A stretch of DNA of 53,514 bases from contig JAOUJW010000034.1 of the NCBI GenBank assembly GCA_029882975.1, positions 1-53,514 of the forward strand. Direction: 5' to 3'. The notes below the pieces were generated by a model, which saw only the letters and a program-made list of their open reading frames with translations, was not told the origin of the DNA and searched no databases. This document shows positions 1 through 9,200 of this stretch, in pieces (within the stretch, counting starts at the first letter, position 1; each line of letters starts with the position of its first letter). The translations under genes were made by a program, and so were the position numbers. The DNA comes from Gammaproteobacteria bacterium. GTDB lineage: Bacteria > Pseudomonadota > Gammaproteobacteria > SZUA-152.

Positions 1-496
1 AAATCAGCACAGCGGATTCAAACGCCACATAAAACCCATGCAACAACACTATCCCAAACTGGGAAACATCCGGCATCACATACACAGGAAATCCCGCGGC
101 CTGTAAAAAGAAAAAACAAACATGATGCAGGACAATTAAGACAGCCGCACAAGCCACCGGCAGCCAGTCGCGATAATGCAGTAAAAACGCCAGAAAGACG
201 AAAATCCCGAAATGCATTTCAATCATGCCCTGGGATTGGTTGATTTGCACCGCCGCAAAAAACATAAACAGGCCGGCGACGACCACTCGGCTAAAACGTG
301 TCCCCCTGCGCAACCGGGTCACCGCAGTGATCATGACGGCAGCCGGTAGCGCCAACAAAAAAACCTGCCCCCAAGTATGGTGTATAAACGCTAAAGCCAC
401 GCACAGACCCACCATGGTCCAGGCCAACTTTTCGGAAAGCCGGTCGGCGTTATTCCGTTGTTGTTGCAAAGACGCCAGTTTGGCGCAATTCATCAT
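1..496 (-). CDS. Methyl-accepting chemotaxis protein, N-terminal membrane sensor part (partial)
   Basis: Read on the minus strand from an ATG-ATG pair at 496-491, this frame stays open to the left edge (165 codons). The translation is a run of hydrophobic helices. It contains the stretch QSQGMIEMHFGIFVFLAFLL followed by HYRDW, which I recognise from the multi-helix membrane sensor of one class of chemoreceptors (the H-F-G-I-F...YRDW signature). The first about 25 residues are polar and cytoplasmic. The HAMP and signalling domains would lie beyond position 1. The role would be chemotactic or pilus-linked signal sensing in the inner membrane. No flagellar or che genes are visible in the window. 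The partner pathway could be twitching, given the pilus genes nearby, but this is inference. Confidence 0.72.
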   Translation of the reverse strand, partial: MMNCAKLASLQQQRNNADRLSEKLAWTMVGLCVALAFIHHTWGQVFLLALPAAVMITAVTRLRRGTRFSRVVVAGLFMFFAAVQINQSQGMIEMHFGIFVFLAFLLHYRDWLPVACAAVLIVLHHVCFFFLQAAGFPVYVMPDVSQFGIVLLHGFYVAFESAVLI

Positions 497-688
497 CGTA
501 CCCTAACTTAAAATTGGACAAAGTGCCTGGATAAACCCCCAGATAATCCCTTTTCGGCTAAAAAATCCCCATACTGAACCCAACAACGTGACAAAACAGG
601 ACACAAAGCACATTTGCTGAATCCATACAGGATGGGCAAACTATATGCATTTGGAACTCAAATTGTGGGCGGATGAGCGGAGAACAAC

Positions 689-1825
689 ATGGCCAAAATT
701 ATTGTCTTGGGTGCAGGTAGGGTTGGTAGCGCCATGGCTCTGGACCTGTCGCAACGGCACCGGGTTACGGCTGCAGACATCTCTACCACCGCACTTTCGA
801 CTTTGGAAAGAAACAACCTTAGAACCTTACCATTGGATGTCACCGACCCCGTCGCCTTGGCGGGTGAAGCAAAAAACCACGACTTGGTCATAAATGCTGT
901 TCCCGGTTTTCTTGGATTCCAGACCCTAAAACAGGTTCTGGAATTAGGTTGTCATGTAGTGGATATTTCTTTTTTTCCGGAAGATCCCCTCCCCTTGGCG
1001 GAGCTGGCAAAGAAACACGCTGCTATTGCGGTGGTGGATATGGGGGTAGCCCCCGGCTTGAGCAATATTATATTGGGGCATTATGACCAACACTTACAGA
1101 TCGATCGCTTCCGCTGTCTGGTGGGAGGGCTGCCCAAACAAAGGCTGTGGCCGTTTCAGTACAAGGCACCATTTTCACCCATAGACGTTATTGAAGAATA
1201 CACACGCCCGGCTCGCCTAATGGTTAACGGGGAAATATTAATCAAACCCGCCCTCTCCGACTGCGAGTTAGTCAGCATTGAAAATATTGGAACCCTGGAA
1301 GCATTCAACACAGATGGCTTACGCAGCCTGCTTTCCACTATGCCCCACATCCCTCAAATGGAAGAAAAAACCCTGCGTTACCCAGGCCACGCAAACTTAA
1401 TTAACGCTTTGATTAAAGGAGGATTTTTCGACAGCACCCCACTCCCCGGACAAGCCATGAGTCCGTTGCAATTCACTTCGCAAATACTGGAAAAACAGTG
1501 GCAATTGGATGCGGAGGAGGTGGAATTTACGGTACTGCAAGTAGAGATGAGTGGTACCAGTAAAACCCCCACACCGGTGGCCACTCAAGTCAGCGCTTTT
1601 TTGTATGATGAATATGATCCTCAATCCGGAATTAGCTCTATGGCTCGCACCACAGGTTATACCTGTTGCGCCACTGCCGAACTCATTTTGCAAGATTACC
1701 TTACTCACCCGGGCCTTTATGCACCCGAACACATTGGGGCTCAACCACGCTGCTACGAATTTCTGTTTAAATACCTACAAGAGCGTCAGGTTACGGTAAG
1801 ATTTCAACGCCAAGTCTTGGAATAA
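689..1825 (+). CDS. Saccharopine dehydrogenase family NAD(P)-dependent oxidoreductase
   Basis: The 378-residue protein opens with the Rossmann dinucleotide-binding motif GAGRVGSAMALDL (residues 7-19). It continues with the family pattern of a hydrophobic acid strand (VINAVPGFLG), then VVDISF and VVDMGVAPGLSNI. This matches the saccharopine dehydrogenase/LYS9-like family, which includes carboxynorspermidine synthase and lysine-6-dehydrogenase-like enzymes. The substrate cannot be told from sequence. A GGAG ribosome site lies 6-9 bases before the ATG. It stands alone: the upstream receptor is divergent and the next gene lies 175 bp away. An imperfect hairpin follows the stop codon. Confidence 0.85.
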   Translation: MAKIIVLGAGRVGSAMALDLSQRHRVTAADISTTALSTLERNNLRTLPLDVTDPVALAGEAKNHDLVINAVPGFLGFQTLKQVLELGCHVVDISFFPEDPLPLAELAKKHAAIAVVDMGVAPGLSNIILGHYDQHLQIDRFRCLVGGLPKQRLWPFQYKAPFSPIDVIEEYTRPARLMVNGEILIKPALSDCELVSIENIGTLEAFNTDGLRSLLSTMPHIPQMEEKTLRYPGHANLINALIKGGFFDSTPLPGQAMSPLQFTSQILEKQWQLDAEEVEFTVLQVEMSGTSKTPTPVATQVSAFLYDEYDPQSGISSMARTTGYTCCATAELILQDYLTHPGLYAPEHIGAQPRCYEFLFKYLQERQVTVRFQRQVLE

Positions 1826-1827
1826 AT

Positions 1828-1872
1828 GCGGAAATTTCACTTAAAATTGATTTAGCTCAATTTCTTCCGCAA
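1828..1872 (+). terminator. Long stem-loop after the oxidoreductase gene, with an FNR-like core
   Basis: Directly after the stop codon, TGCGGAA pairs with TTCCGCA about 35 bases later. The inner part AAATTGA / TCAATTT forms a second stem, giving a long interrupted hairpin. There is no real T-run, so it may be a weak terminator or mRNA end. The inner stem also reads TTGATTTAGCTCAA, one base off the FNR consensus TTGATNNNNATCAA. Confidence 0.35.
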
Positions 1873-2000
1873 TTTCTAAAAATAGAGTAGGAATATGATT
1901 ACATCGTTCAGCTCTGATTAAGAAAACCCACCCTATAATCTAAAAAACACTACAACATATGTAGAAATTATTCGAAACTTAGGGTTATGGGGTAACATTT

Positions 2001-2315
2001 ATGGATCACAAAATCTGCAAGCATTGCGGATATACCGGCAAAGCACGTAACTACTATCCAAACAGCGCTTTAGGCTACATCGCTGCCATCCTCATAACCA
2101 TGCTGGCGGGCTTATATTTGGAAATGCTGTATATCACCATTGTACCCTTTCTGGCTGCTCTGCTGCATATGGCAAAATTCAAAGGAATTCAATGTCCTAA
2201 GTGCGACAGCCTGGATATGGTTTCCTTGCGCAGTGCAGAAGCCCGGCTGATATTTACCCGCGCTACCGGCCAACCGAAAGTATGGAGTGACGGCGCCGAA
2301 TTTATCAAACGCTAG
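2001..2315 (+). CDS. Small membrane protein with two zinc-ribbon-like CxxC pairs
   Basis: A 104-residue protein of no family I recognise. Residues 6-9 (CKHC) and a second pair in the last third (CPKC) could form one zinc ribbon. They are separated by two hydrophobic helices (about 26-45 and 46-62). The ribbon halves would therefore have to meet on the same side of the membrane, i.e. a helical hairpin with both ends in the cytoplasm. The gene is monocistronic and ends at a strong intrinsic terminator. A role as a small regulatory or membrane-quality protein is possible, but nothing in the sequence fixes it. Confidence 0.6.
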   Translation: MDHKICKHCGYTGKARNYYPNSALGYIAAILITMLAGLYLEMLYITIVPFLAALLHMAKFKGIQCPKCDSLDMVSLRSAEARLIFTRATGQPKVWSDGAEFIKR

Positions 2316-2353
2316 AATTTTTTACAGCTCTTTACAGTTGTTCTGTGAGTGAA

Positions 2354-2392
2354 GCCACCGCCCGGCCAGGAAGGTCGGGAGGTGGCTTTTTT
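2354..2392 (+). terminator. Rho-independent terminator
   Basis: GCCACC-G-CCCGGCC and GGTCGGG-A-GGTGGC form a long GC-rich stem around a short loop, followed by six T residues. It closes the small zinc-ribbon membrane gene. Confidence 0.85.
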
Positions 2393-2468
2393 ATTCACCC
2401 CCCGAATCTGATACACTTTTACATTCCAAAAAAGCGGTAACACCCTTACCAACAGGAATCGCAAGGGC

Positions 2469-3080
2469 ATGATTCAGCTGCTGTTTGTCACTCCCCTTTT
2501 TATTGCCGTCATTTATTTGATCACCGCACTGATCTACCGTGTGGACAATGTATTTGCCGGCACGGTGTTTTTTCATCTACCGCCGCTACTAATGCTATTC
2601 ATTCCTGCAGTCTATGTCTTACAGCGTCTGGGAATGCTGCAGCTGCGGCTACCATCCAACCTCTGGCTCTACAGTGCTTTTTTGGCCCCCTTGGCCTTGC
2701 TGTATTCCTGGGTCATGGCAGGGCAACCTTTAACCGCTCAGGGCTACCTGTTTTTCATGGACTGGTTGAGCCGCGATCCCAATGTCGGCCCACTGAACTT
2801 CCAAGTGTTATTTGCGATCAGTTGTATGCTGGGTGGCGCCTTCCTCCCTTCCTTATTTGCACTGCGGGCACTCTCCAGCATAGATATACGCGGCCTGTTA
2901 ATTCTGTTCTTTATTAACATCGTCGTGTTTATTCCCGTGTTTGTAAAAATGGATTTACTATTGTGGTACGCCGCTTTCTCATCACACCCTAACACTTCCT
3001 TGAGCCTGGCATACGGCCCCTTATTGCGAACCGGCTCACTGTTTTGCTGTGGACTGTTTATCATTGGCCGCTTGAAATAA
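2469..3080 (+). CDS. Hypothetical polytopic membrane protein
   Basis: A 203-residue, very hydrophobic protein with about five or six predicted transmembrane helices (near residues 3-22, 32-52, 65-85, 112-130, 145-165 and 185-200). No conserved motif that I can name is present. Charged residues are few and lie in loops such as RPSNL and SRDPN. The start is supported by AGGA about ten bases upstream. It stands alone between a terminator and the pilus operon, on the same strand as the pilus genes but separated from them by 244 bp. Confidence 0.55.
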   Translation: MIQLLFVTPLFIAVIYLITALIYRVDNVFAGTVFFHLPPLLMLFIPAVYVLQRLGMLQLRLPSNLWLYSAFLAPLALLYSWVMAGQPLTAQGYLFFMDWLSRDPNVGPLNFQVLFAISCMLGGAFLPSLFALRALSSIDIRGLLILFFINIVVFIPVFVKMDLLLWYAAFSSHPNTSLSLAYGPLLRTGSLFCCGLFIIGRLK

Positions 3081-3324
3081 AGCCTGAAAAACCTTTCTGA
3101 ATTCACAAACAAAACACGCACTGAATCACATTTTTTTTTCTCGCACCAGCCCCTGAAAAACCGTTCGTCGGGGAAAACAAACCCCCTGATCCTTTAAAAC
3201 CCGAGTTCCCCGGTTTCACTCTCATCTTTTTTTAGCCTCCCCCGATATAGGGCAACAGGACGACCTAATGGTTAAAACCTCAAGGACAGGAGGGCAACTA
3301 TTCAACATTACAATGCGGTAAACA

Positions 3325-3873
3325 ATGATGAAACAGTTTAAAGGCTTTACGCTGATCGAATTAATGATGACTCTCGCCATTCTGGCCATACTCATGTCTG
3401 TGGCATTGCCCAGTTTTATCAGCTTGAACAGAAGCTCCAATATCACCAGCTTATCCAACAGCATGTTGTCTTCCATGCTATTGGCCCGGGCCGAAGCCAC
3501 CAAGTTGCGCGGCACTGTGGCCGTTTGTAACGCTGCCAGCGCCACTGCTTGTGGCGGCTCCAATCAGGATTGGTCCAACGGTTGGCTGGTGTATTCCCTG
3601 GGAACCAGTAGAACCAACATGGCCTACGATGCCACCCAAAACGACAAAATCCTGGCCTTGGTGGAGGCCGAAACCGGCATTACCATTAAGACCAACTCCG
3701 CCGCCAGTCAGCTCGTCGCATTTAATCGTGACGGCAGCAGTGTATCCGGCAGCATGGCCAGCTTCGGTATTTGCGACAATCGAGGCGCTGACTATGGTCG
3801 CCAGATCCAAATTCAGGCTTCCGGCCGTCCCAGTGTCATCACTCCCCTGGATGGCGTGACCTGTGCCCCATAA
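3325..3873 (+). CDS. fimT: Type IV pilus minor pseudopilin, FimT/FimU (GspH) family
   Basis: Class III signal peptide KGFTLIELMMTLAILAIL: prepilin peptidase would cut between Gly7 and Phe8, leaving Glu at +5 and a hydrophobic alpha1 helix. The 182-residue length and the later CDNRG...GRQIQIQASGRP segment are typical of GspH/FimT pseudopilins. It would sit in the priming tip complex of type IV pili. It is the first gene of the fimT-pilV-pilW-pilX-pilY1-pilE operon. Its stop lies 20 bp before the likely pilV ATG. Two adjacent ATG codons are possible starts. Confidence 0.9.
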   Translation: MMKQFKGFTLIELMMTLAILAILMSVALPSFISLNRSSNITSLSNSMLSSMLLARAEATKLRGTVAVCNAASATACGGSNQDWSNGWLVYSLGTSRTNMAYDATQNDKILALVEAETGITIKTNSAASQLVAFNRDGSSVSGSMASFGICDNRGADYGRQIQIQASGRPSVITPLDGVTCAP

Positions 3874-3892
3874 CACCCCCAAGGATACCCCT

Positions 3893-4624
3893 ATGGCTAC
3901 TTCACTGCATAAACAAGGAAACTCCAAGTTGCATTTGAGCGGGACTTCAGCGTTGGGTACATCTGTGATGGGTACTTCTATGAGTAAACCCAAGCTCGGT
4001 ACTTCCATGCTGGGTACTTCCATGCTGGGTACTTCCATGCTGGAAGTGTTGATTGCCATTTTTATTTTTTCCATTGGCTTGATCGGCATTGCCAAACTGC
4101 AAGTGGTTGCAAAAAAATCCAACTATGACGCGGTGCAGCGCATGACGGCTACCTCCCTGACCAATGAGATTATTGAGCGCATGCGCAGCAACCCCACGGT
4201 ACTGAACTCCTATACCGGCGGTGCCACCACCACGATTGGCCGTGCCTCACTGGGAACCGAACCGACTCCCCGTTGTTTGCCCCAAAGGGTTGTCAGCGGC
4301 ACCACCGTATCCGCAGAACCCTGTACCTCAGCACAAATGGCAACTCATGATTTGTGGTACTTAGAACAGATACTGGATGGCGTTACCGAGCAGGTTGCCA
4401 GCTCCAGCACTTATGCCGGCGGGCTGAACCAACCTACGGCTTGCATCAGCGGACCGGCAGGGGGCATATCCGGCGCCTACACCGTAGCCATTGCCTGGCA
4501 CGGTAAAACGGCTCTCTCCAACCCAACCATCAACACCTGCGGCCAGGGTTTGGGCCTTTATGGCGCCAATGACGAGTTTCGCCGGGTACTGGTTGTGGAA
4601 ACCTTCATTTTCAACCAAATGTAG
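3893..4624 (+). CDS. pilV: Type IV pilus minor pilin PilV with a repeat-expanded leader
   Basis: The mature part begins TSMLEVLIAIFIFSIGLIGI, the standard PilV alpha1 helix with Glu at +5, followed by the usual RMRSN and CTSAQMATHD segments. I chose ATG 3893 because AAGGA lies 7 bases upstream. An upstream GTG at 3863 overlaps fimT and has no such site. The leader is odd: 46 residues instead of the usual 6-20. It is built of six GTS(M/A/V) units at residues 17, 22, 27, 36, 41 and 46, the last three being exact GTSML copies. Only the final Gly46-Thr47 has Glu at +5, so it should be the true prepilin peptidase site. PilV is part of the pilus tip complex with PilW, PilX and PilY1. Confidence 0.9.
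   Translation: MATSLHKQGNSKLHLSGTSALGTSVMGTSMSKPKLGTSMLGTSMLGTSMLEVLIAIFIFSIGLIGIAKLQVVAKKSNYDAVQRMTATSLTNEIIERMRSNPTVLNSYTGGATTTIGRASLGTEPTPRCLPQRVVSGTTVSAEPCTSAQMATHDLWYLEQILDGVTEQVASSSTYAGGLNQPTACISGPAGGISGAYTVAIAWHGKTALSNPTINTCGQGLGLYGANDEFRRVLVVETFIFNQM
3940..4042 (+). repeat. In-frame 15-bp tandem repeat encoding GTSML units in the pilV leader
   Basis: The word GGTACTTCCATGCTG occurs three times in exact tandem (about 3996-4042). Degenerate copies lie upstream (encoding GTSAL, GTSVM, GTSMSKPKL). Because the unit is 15 bp, gain or loss of copies would change leader length without shifting frame. Confidence 0.85.
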
Positions 4625-4636
4625 AAGATTGCCGTT

Positions 4637-5620
4637 ATGACATTGAATAAAGAATCCGGATTGTCTTTGATCGAGTTAATGGTTGCTATGGTACTGGGTT
4701 TACTGGTCACCGGCGCCATCGGCACCTTGTTTATCCAAAACAAAATCAGCTACAAGCAAAGCGACGAAATCGGCTACATCCAGGACAACGGCCGTTATGC
4801 CTTAAAGGCCCTGGTAAATGAGCTGGAAATGGTACATTTTTGGGGTGGCTACACGGACCCGGCCTTAATTAAACCCGAAGGGACGATTTCACTTCACAGC
4901 TGTCAACCGACCACGGAAGCCAGCGTCACAGGACGGGCAGACAATGGTACCGCCACCTACTCACTCATGTATTACAAGCAATTCGCCGGCGCTGAAGCCA
5001 AATTTGGCTGCGTGGCCGGTGATTACAAAGTCAGCCCGGTGGCTTCAGACTTTCTGCGTACCAAACGGGTTAAGGGTGAGGAGTTTACCGGCACACACGT
5101 GGCCGGGCAGATGTATTTCCGTACTGACTATTCCACTATTCGCCACACCTATATCGCACCACAGGATATGAGCGCTTATCCCGGTAAAGACTGGGAGTAC
5201 AAGGAACACTTGTTTTATATCGACCAAAACCATCAGCTGGTACGCCAAACTATGATACCGGGAAGCAGCAGCACTCCTTCCATGCGCCGCGATGTTTTGG
5301 TGGAGGGTATCGAATATTTTCACATTGTCTTCGGGCTGGATACGGACAAAGACGGTTTTGTCGATACCCACAAATCGGGCAATTTGACCACGGACCTGCG
5401 CTATGCCATTTCAGCCCAGGTGTATGTGTTGGCCCGATCCAAACGTGCCGTGGACGGCTACACCAATGCCAAGTCGTACCAACTGGGAGATATTTATTTT
5501 CCCAATGCCACCGACCCCAGCGTTGCAACCAACGACGGTTACTACCGTCGAGTCTTTTCCACCACAGCGGTTTTGCGCAATACCTATATTGTCTCGCGCA
5601 TGGCCGGTGGCGGTTATTAA
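4637..5620 (+). CDS. pilW: Type IV pilus minor pilin PilW
   Basis: Class III leader ESGLSLIELMVAMVLGLLVTG: cleavage after Gly8 leaves Glu at +5. At 327 residues it has the usual PilW length, and the conserved NGRYALKALVNELEMVHFWGG segment follows alpha1 (PilW proteins carry N-R-x-A-...-L-x-x-x-L-x-x-x-G-F-x-G here). It begins 12 bp after pilV. Role: minor pilin of the PilY1-capped tip complex that primes pilus assembly. No frameshift or missing part. Confidence 0.92.
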   Translation: MTLNKESGLSLIELMVAMVLGLLVTGAIGTLFIQNKISYKQSDEIGYIQDNGRYALKALVNELEMVHFWGGYTDPALIKPEGTISLHSCQPTTEASVTGRADNGTATYSLMYYKQFAGAEAKFGCVAGDYKVSPVASDFLRTKRVKGEEFTGTHVAGQMYFRTDYSTIRHTYIAPQDMSAYPGKDWEYKEHLFYIDQNHQLVRQTMIPGSSSTPSMRRDVLVEGIEYFHIVFGLDTDKDGFVDTHKSGNLTTDLRYAISAQVYVLARSKRAVDGYTNAKSYQLGDIYFPNATDPSVATNDGYYRRVFSTTAVLRNTYIVSRMAGGGY

Positions 5621-5648
5621 TGAATAAGGCAAGCAATAAGGAACCACT

Positions 5649-6128
5649 ATGAAATCAACTTCCTTCAGAACCGGTAACAAACTCGGACGCCAGCAAAAAG
5701 GCGTGGTGTTACTCACTTCTCTGTCTTTTCTGGTGATTATCACCATTATTGCCGTTGCCGCCATGCGTTCCAGTAACAATGAATTACGTATTGCCGGCAT
5801 TCATGAAGAAAACATGAGTGCACGCCAGCTGGCGCAAGCGGGAATCGACAGTATTGTGGAAAACTATACCACCGCATTCAACGTGACTGGCAATGCCGGC
5901 ACCATAACCAACAATGTTAGCCCCTCCGGATTGACTGAATTTACCAACACCACGGTTTTAACCTTAACCGAACAGGGCATCAAAAGCCCCCCGCGGGGAT
6001 TAGGCGTGAGCAAGGACAAATTTGCCACCGCCTTGTTTGACATAAAAAGCGACTATGACGGTACCGCCGGGCGTAAAGGCCGCGAGGTATTACACCAAGG
6101 CATGTTGCTGTTGATTCCACGGATTTAA
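5649..6128 (+). CDS. pilX: Type IV pilus minor pilin PilX
   Basis: Starts with QQKGVVLLTSLSFLVIITIIAVAAM, the PilX N-terminal type: a leader of about 18 residues and no Glu at +5, as is usual for PilX. NNELRIAGIHEENMSARQLAQAGID follows and matches the N-terminal PilX domain, with its M-x-A-x-x-x-A-x-x-A-x-x-x-A-like heptads. Length 159 aa. AAGGA lies 8 bases before the ATG. Sits between pilW and pilY1 as in most gammaproteobacteria. The missing Glu5 is family-normal and is not a defect. Confidence 0.88.
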   Translation: MKSTSFRTGNKLGRQQKGVVLLTSLSFLVIITIIAVAAMRSSNNELRIAGIHEENMSARQLAQAGIDSIVENYTTAFNVTGNAGTITNNVSPSGLTEFTNTTVLTLTEQGIKSPPRGLGVSKDKFATALFDIKSDYDGTAGRKGREVLHQGMLLLIPRI

Positions 6129-6211
6129 TCCAAGACAACGATGAACCAAATACGATGAACCAAATAAATACAACAAAACAATATCAGTACAACTCTATGC
6201 AATCGAGGTTG

Positions 6212-9200
6212 ATGATGTTTACCAGCAAGCAAAGCAAATTACTACCGGTACTGCTGTTCAGTATGCTGTTTTTCAGCTTACCGATCCTGGCAGATGACTC
6301 GGACATCTACATTAACAATGTCCAGGGCAGCAGCACCAAGCCCTATGTCATGTTTATGTTGGATTATCAAACCAATTTGGGCTCATCGGCCTGCACCAGT
6401 GCCGGCCAGTGCGACAGTATTGCCGCTTACTTGCCGACCCTGGCAGCCGGTCAATCCTATACCAAGTTCGACGTCTTGCGCGCAGTGTTGAAAAAAGTAC
6501 TGGAGCCCTTGGGTGGTTTGAATATCGGCCTGATGATGAGCCATGCCCATGACCAGGGTTGCACCGGCCCCCTGGATTCCGGCTGCAGTGGCGGTGGCTA
6601 TGTGGTACAGCGCTTTTTGGAAATTCAGCCGGATGTTTTTGACGCAAGCGGCAACTTGGTTTCCCGTGACACCAACAAACAAGCCTTTCATGCCAAGCTT
6701 AACAATATCCCCATCCCCGGGGGAACGATTAATCACAGCTTTCAAGCCAAGGAATTGTACTGGGAATTCTATCGTTATCTGACGGCTCAAGGCGTGTGGA
6801 GCGGTCATTTGGGGTACCGGGATTTTGGTGACCGAACCGTAAGCACCAATCTCGATGACGCAAGCATTGCCGGCGGTCTGGCACTACGGGATATGGCAGC
6901 GGAAACCAATGCAGACGGACTTTACAACACGCCGGGCACCTACATCACCCCGTTCCGCCTGGTGCGTAACGGTAATGTGGTACCCGACCATTGCGCCAAG
7001 ATTTTCACCGTTAACTTCATGTTTCAAACCACATCCCAGGATGCGGACACCGATACCCAAATTCAAGCTACCACGGGTTTGAATTTTGGGCGAACCGGTG
7101 GTGGCGGTCCCGGTGCAGCCGCTTTCAGCAGCGACGATTTTCAGGCCTATTTGAACTGGCTCTACACCACCGACCTGATCGAACCGTTGGCGGGTAAACA
7201 AAACGTCACATCCTTTTTTATTGATTCCGTACCAGCGGACAACAGCGCCGACGGTTATGCCAATGCCGGTGGTACTTCATCAGCCTATGAGTGGTCTGAC
7301 GACCCGGAACAACTGGTAAAAACCCTGAGCAATATGTTCCGTGAAATACTCAGTGTCAGTACCACCTTTACCGCAGCATCAGTGCCGGTGAGCGTATTGA
7401 ACCGGGCAGAAATCATCGACAATGTGTATATTGCACTGTTCCGCGCGGATGCCGACGGCAAACCCCGCTGGCCCGGTAACCTGAAAAAACTGCGCCTGGA
7501 CCTGGCCGATCCCAACGCCTTGCTGAAAGACGCGAACAACGTTAATGCCGTCGCTCAGGACGGTCGCATCCACTATGACGCTTTAACTTACTGGACCGAC
7601 CCAGCCACACTTCCACCCGCCAATCCGGACCGCAACGAAGTGGCTGGCCGTGACGGACGCTCTGTGGCCCGTGGTGGCGCCGGGCAGAAAATTCCGGGTT
7701 TTCTGGGTGGAGACCCGGGCACCACCAATGCGGCCGGAAGCCGCATCCTGTACTATGAGGATACCAGCGATGCCACCACGCCGGTGAAAGCACTGGATGC
7801 GGGCACAGGATCCAATGTAGCCAGTGACACCTATTTCCAAACCAATATCGGTTCATTGGTTGACAGCACCAAGTATAGCTACACTGATATTGCACTATAC
7901 ATGCGTGGTTACGACCGCTCCGATGACGACGGCGATAACCAAGTCAACGAGGCCCGTCCTTGGATGTTGGGGGACCCGCTGCACTCCCGCCCCTTGCCCA
8001 TCAACTACGGTCAAAGCAATGGCGCCACCGTCCCGGATATTCGTATCTTCATGGGCGGCAACGACGGCTTTATGCACCAGTTTAAAAACACAGACAGCAC
8101 CGGCGGCCAGCTGGGCACGGAAGTATGGGGCTATATGCCGCGCCTCACCATGGGCATCCAACAACGATTGCTCTATAACCAGGTAGGAAGTCATCTCTAC
8201 GGTGTCGATGGTCCTCCCAGCGGCTTTGTTGAGTACGGCACCAATGGGGTGCCCACCACCGCCCGCATTTACTTCGGCTTACGCCGTGGCGGTAAGGGCA
8301 TGTATGCCCTGGACGTCACCAATCCGGACAGTGCACCGACAAAACTCTGGACCATTGAAAAAACCAGCGGCGGTCAATTTGATGAACTGGGCTTGACCTT
8401 TTCAGCACCCAGAGTCAGTTCCCTGGACGGTTATATTAACGTTACTACAGACAATACCGTTGTACCCAACGTAGTGACACGCACTGCGGTGGCTGTCTTT
8501 GCCGGTGGTTATGACGTCAATAAAGACACCCGTGCCGTGGTGGGCTCCGACGATACAGAAGGCAATGCCCTGTACATCGTCAACGCGGAAACCGGCGCCT
8601 TGATTTGGAAGGCGGTTAAAGGGACGAGCATCGGCTACGACCCCACCACGAAAACGTTTACCCACCCGCAGCTAACCGACAGCATCCCCAGTACGGTAAC
8701 CACAGCCGATGCCTACTTGAATGACGGTTTACTGGATCGGATTTACTTCGGTGATACCGGTGGCAAAATTTGGCGGGTGGATCTGCACCCGGCCGGTTCC
8801 GACTATATCGCACTATGGCCGGTGGCCAGCGTAGGTCGTCATGCCGAGGCCACTCCCACCAATGCAAACGACCGTCGCTTTTTCCATCGCATTGACTTTG
8901 TCCAGTTTAAAGACAACACCAGTCCCTATGATGGCATTATCGTCGGCTCCGGTGATCGTACCGATCCTTTAAGTACGGATACCAACAATGCCATGTTTAT
9001 GATCAAAGACCGGGAGATTTATCCTTACATGTACGGAGCCCCCGGCTTGCCCACGCGGACTTACATCTATGGCCCAGCTGCGAGCAGCCCACCGGCGGCC
9101 ATCACCACAGCTCAATTGGGTGATGTAACCAATAACTGCCTGCAGGATGCCAGCTGTGGCAACAATGTTCCCAGTCTGTATTACGGCTGGAAAATGTTTC

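Noticed and set aside
225-506. Plus-strand gene at the left edge
   Set aside because: The minus strand here encodes an uninterrupted chemoreceptor membrane domain, so the plus frame is a shadow.
1847-1860. FNR site TTGATTTAGCTCAA
   Set aside because: One mismatch, and it lies in the inner stem of a post-gene hairpin 140 bp from the next gene. Palindromy is explained by the hairpin.
3478-4122. 214-residue minus-strand frame across fimT/pilV
   Set aside because: Low-complexity shadow of the pilus genes; the SMEVP repeats are just the complement of the pilV leader repeat.
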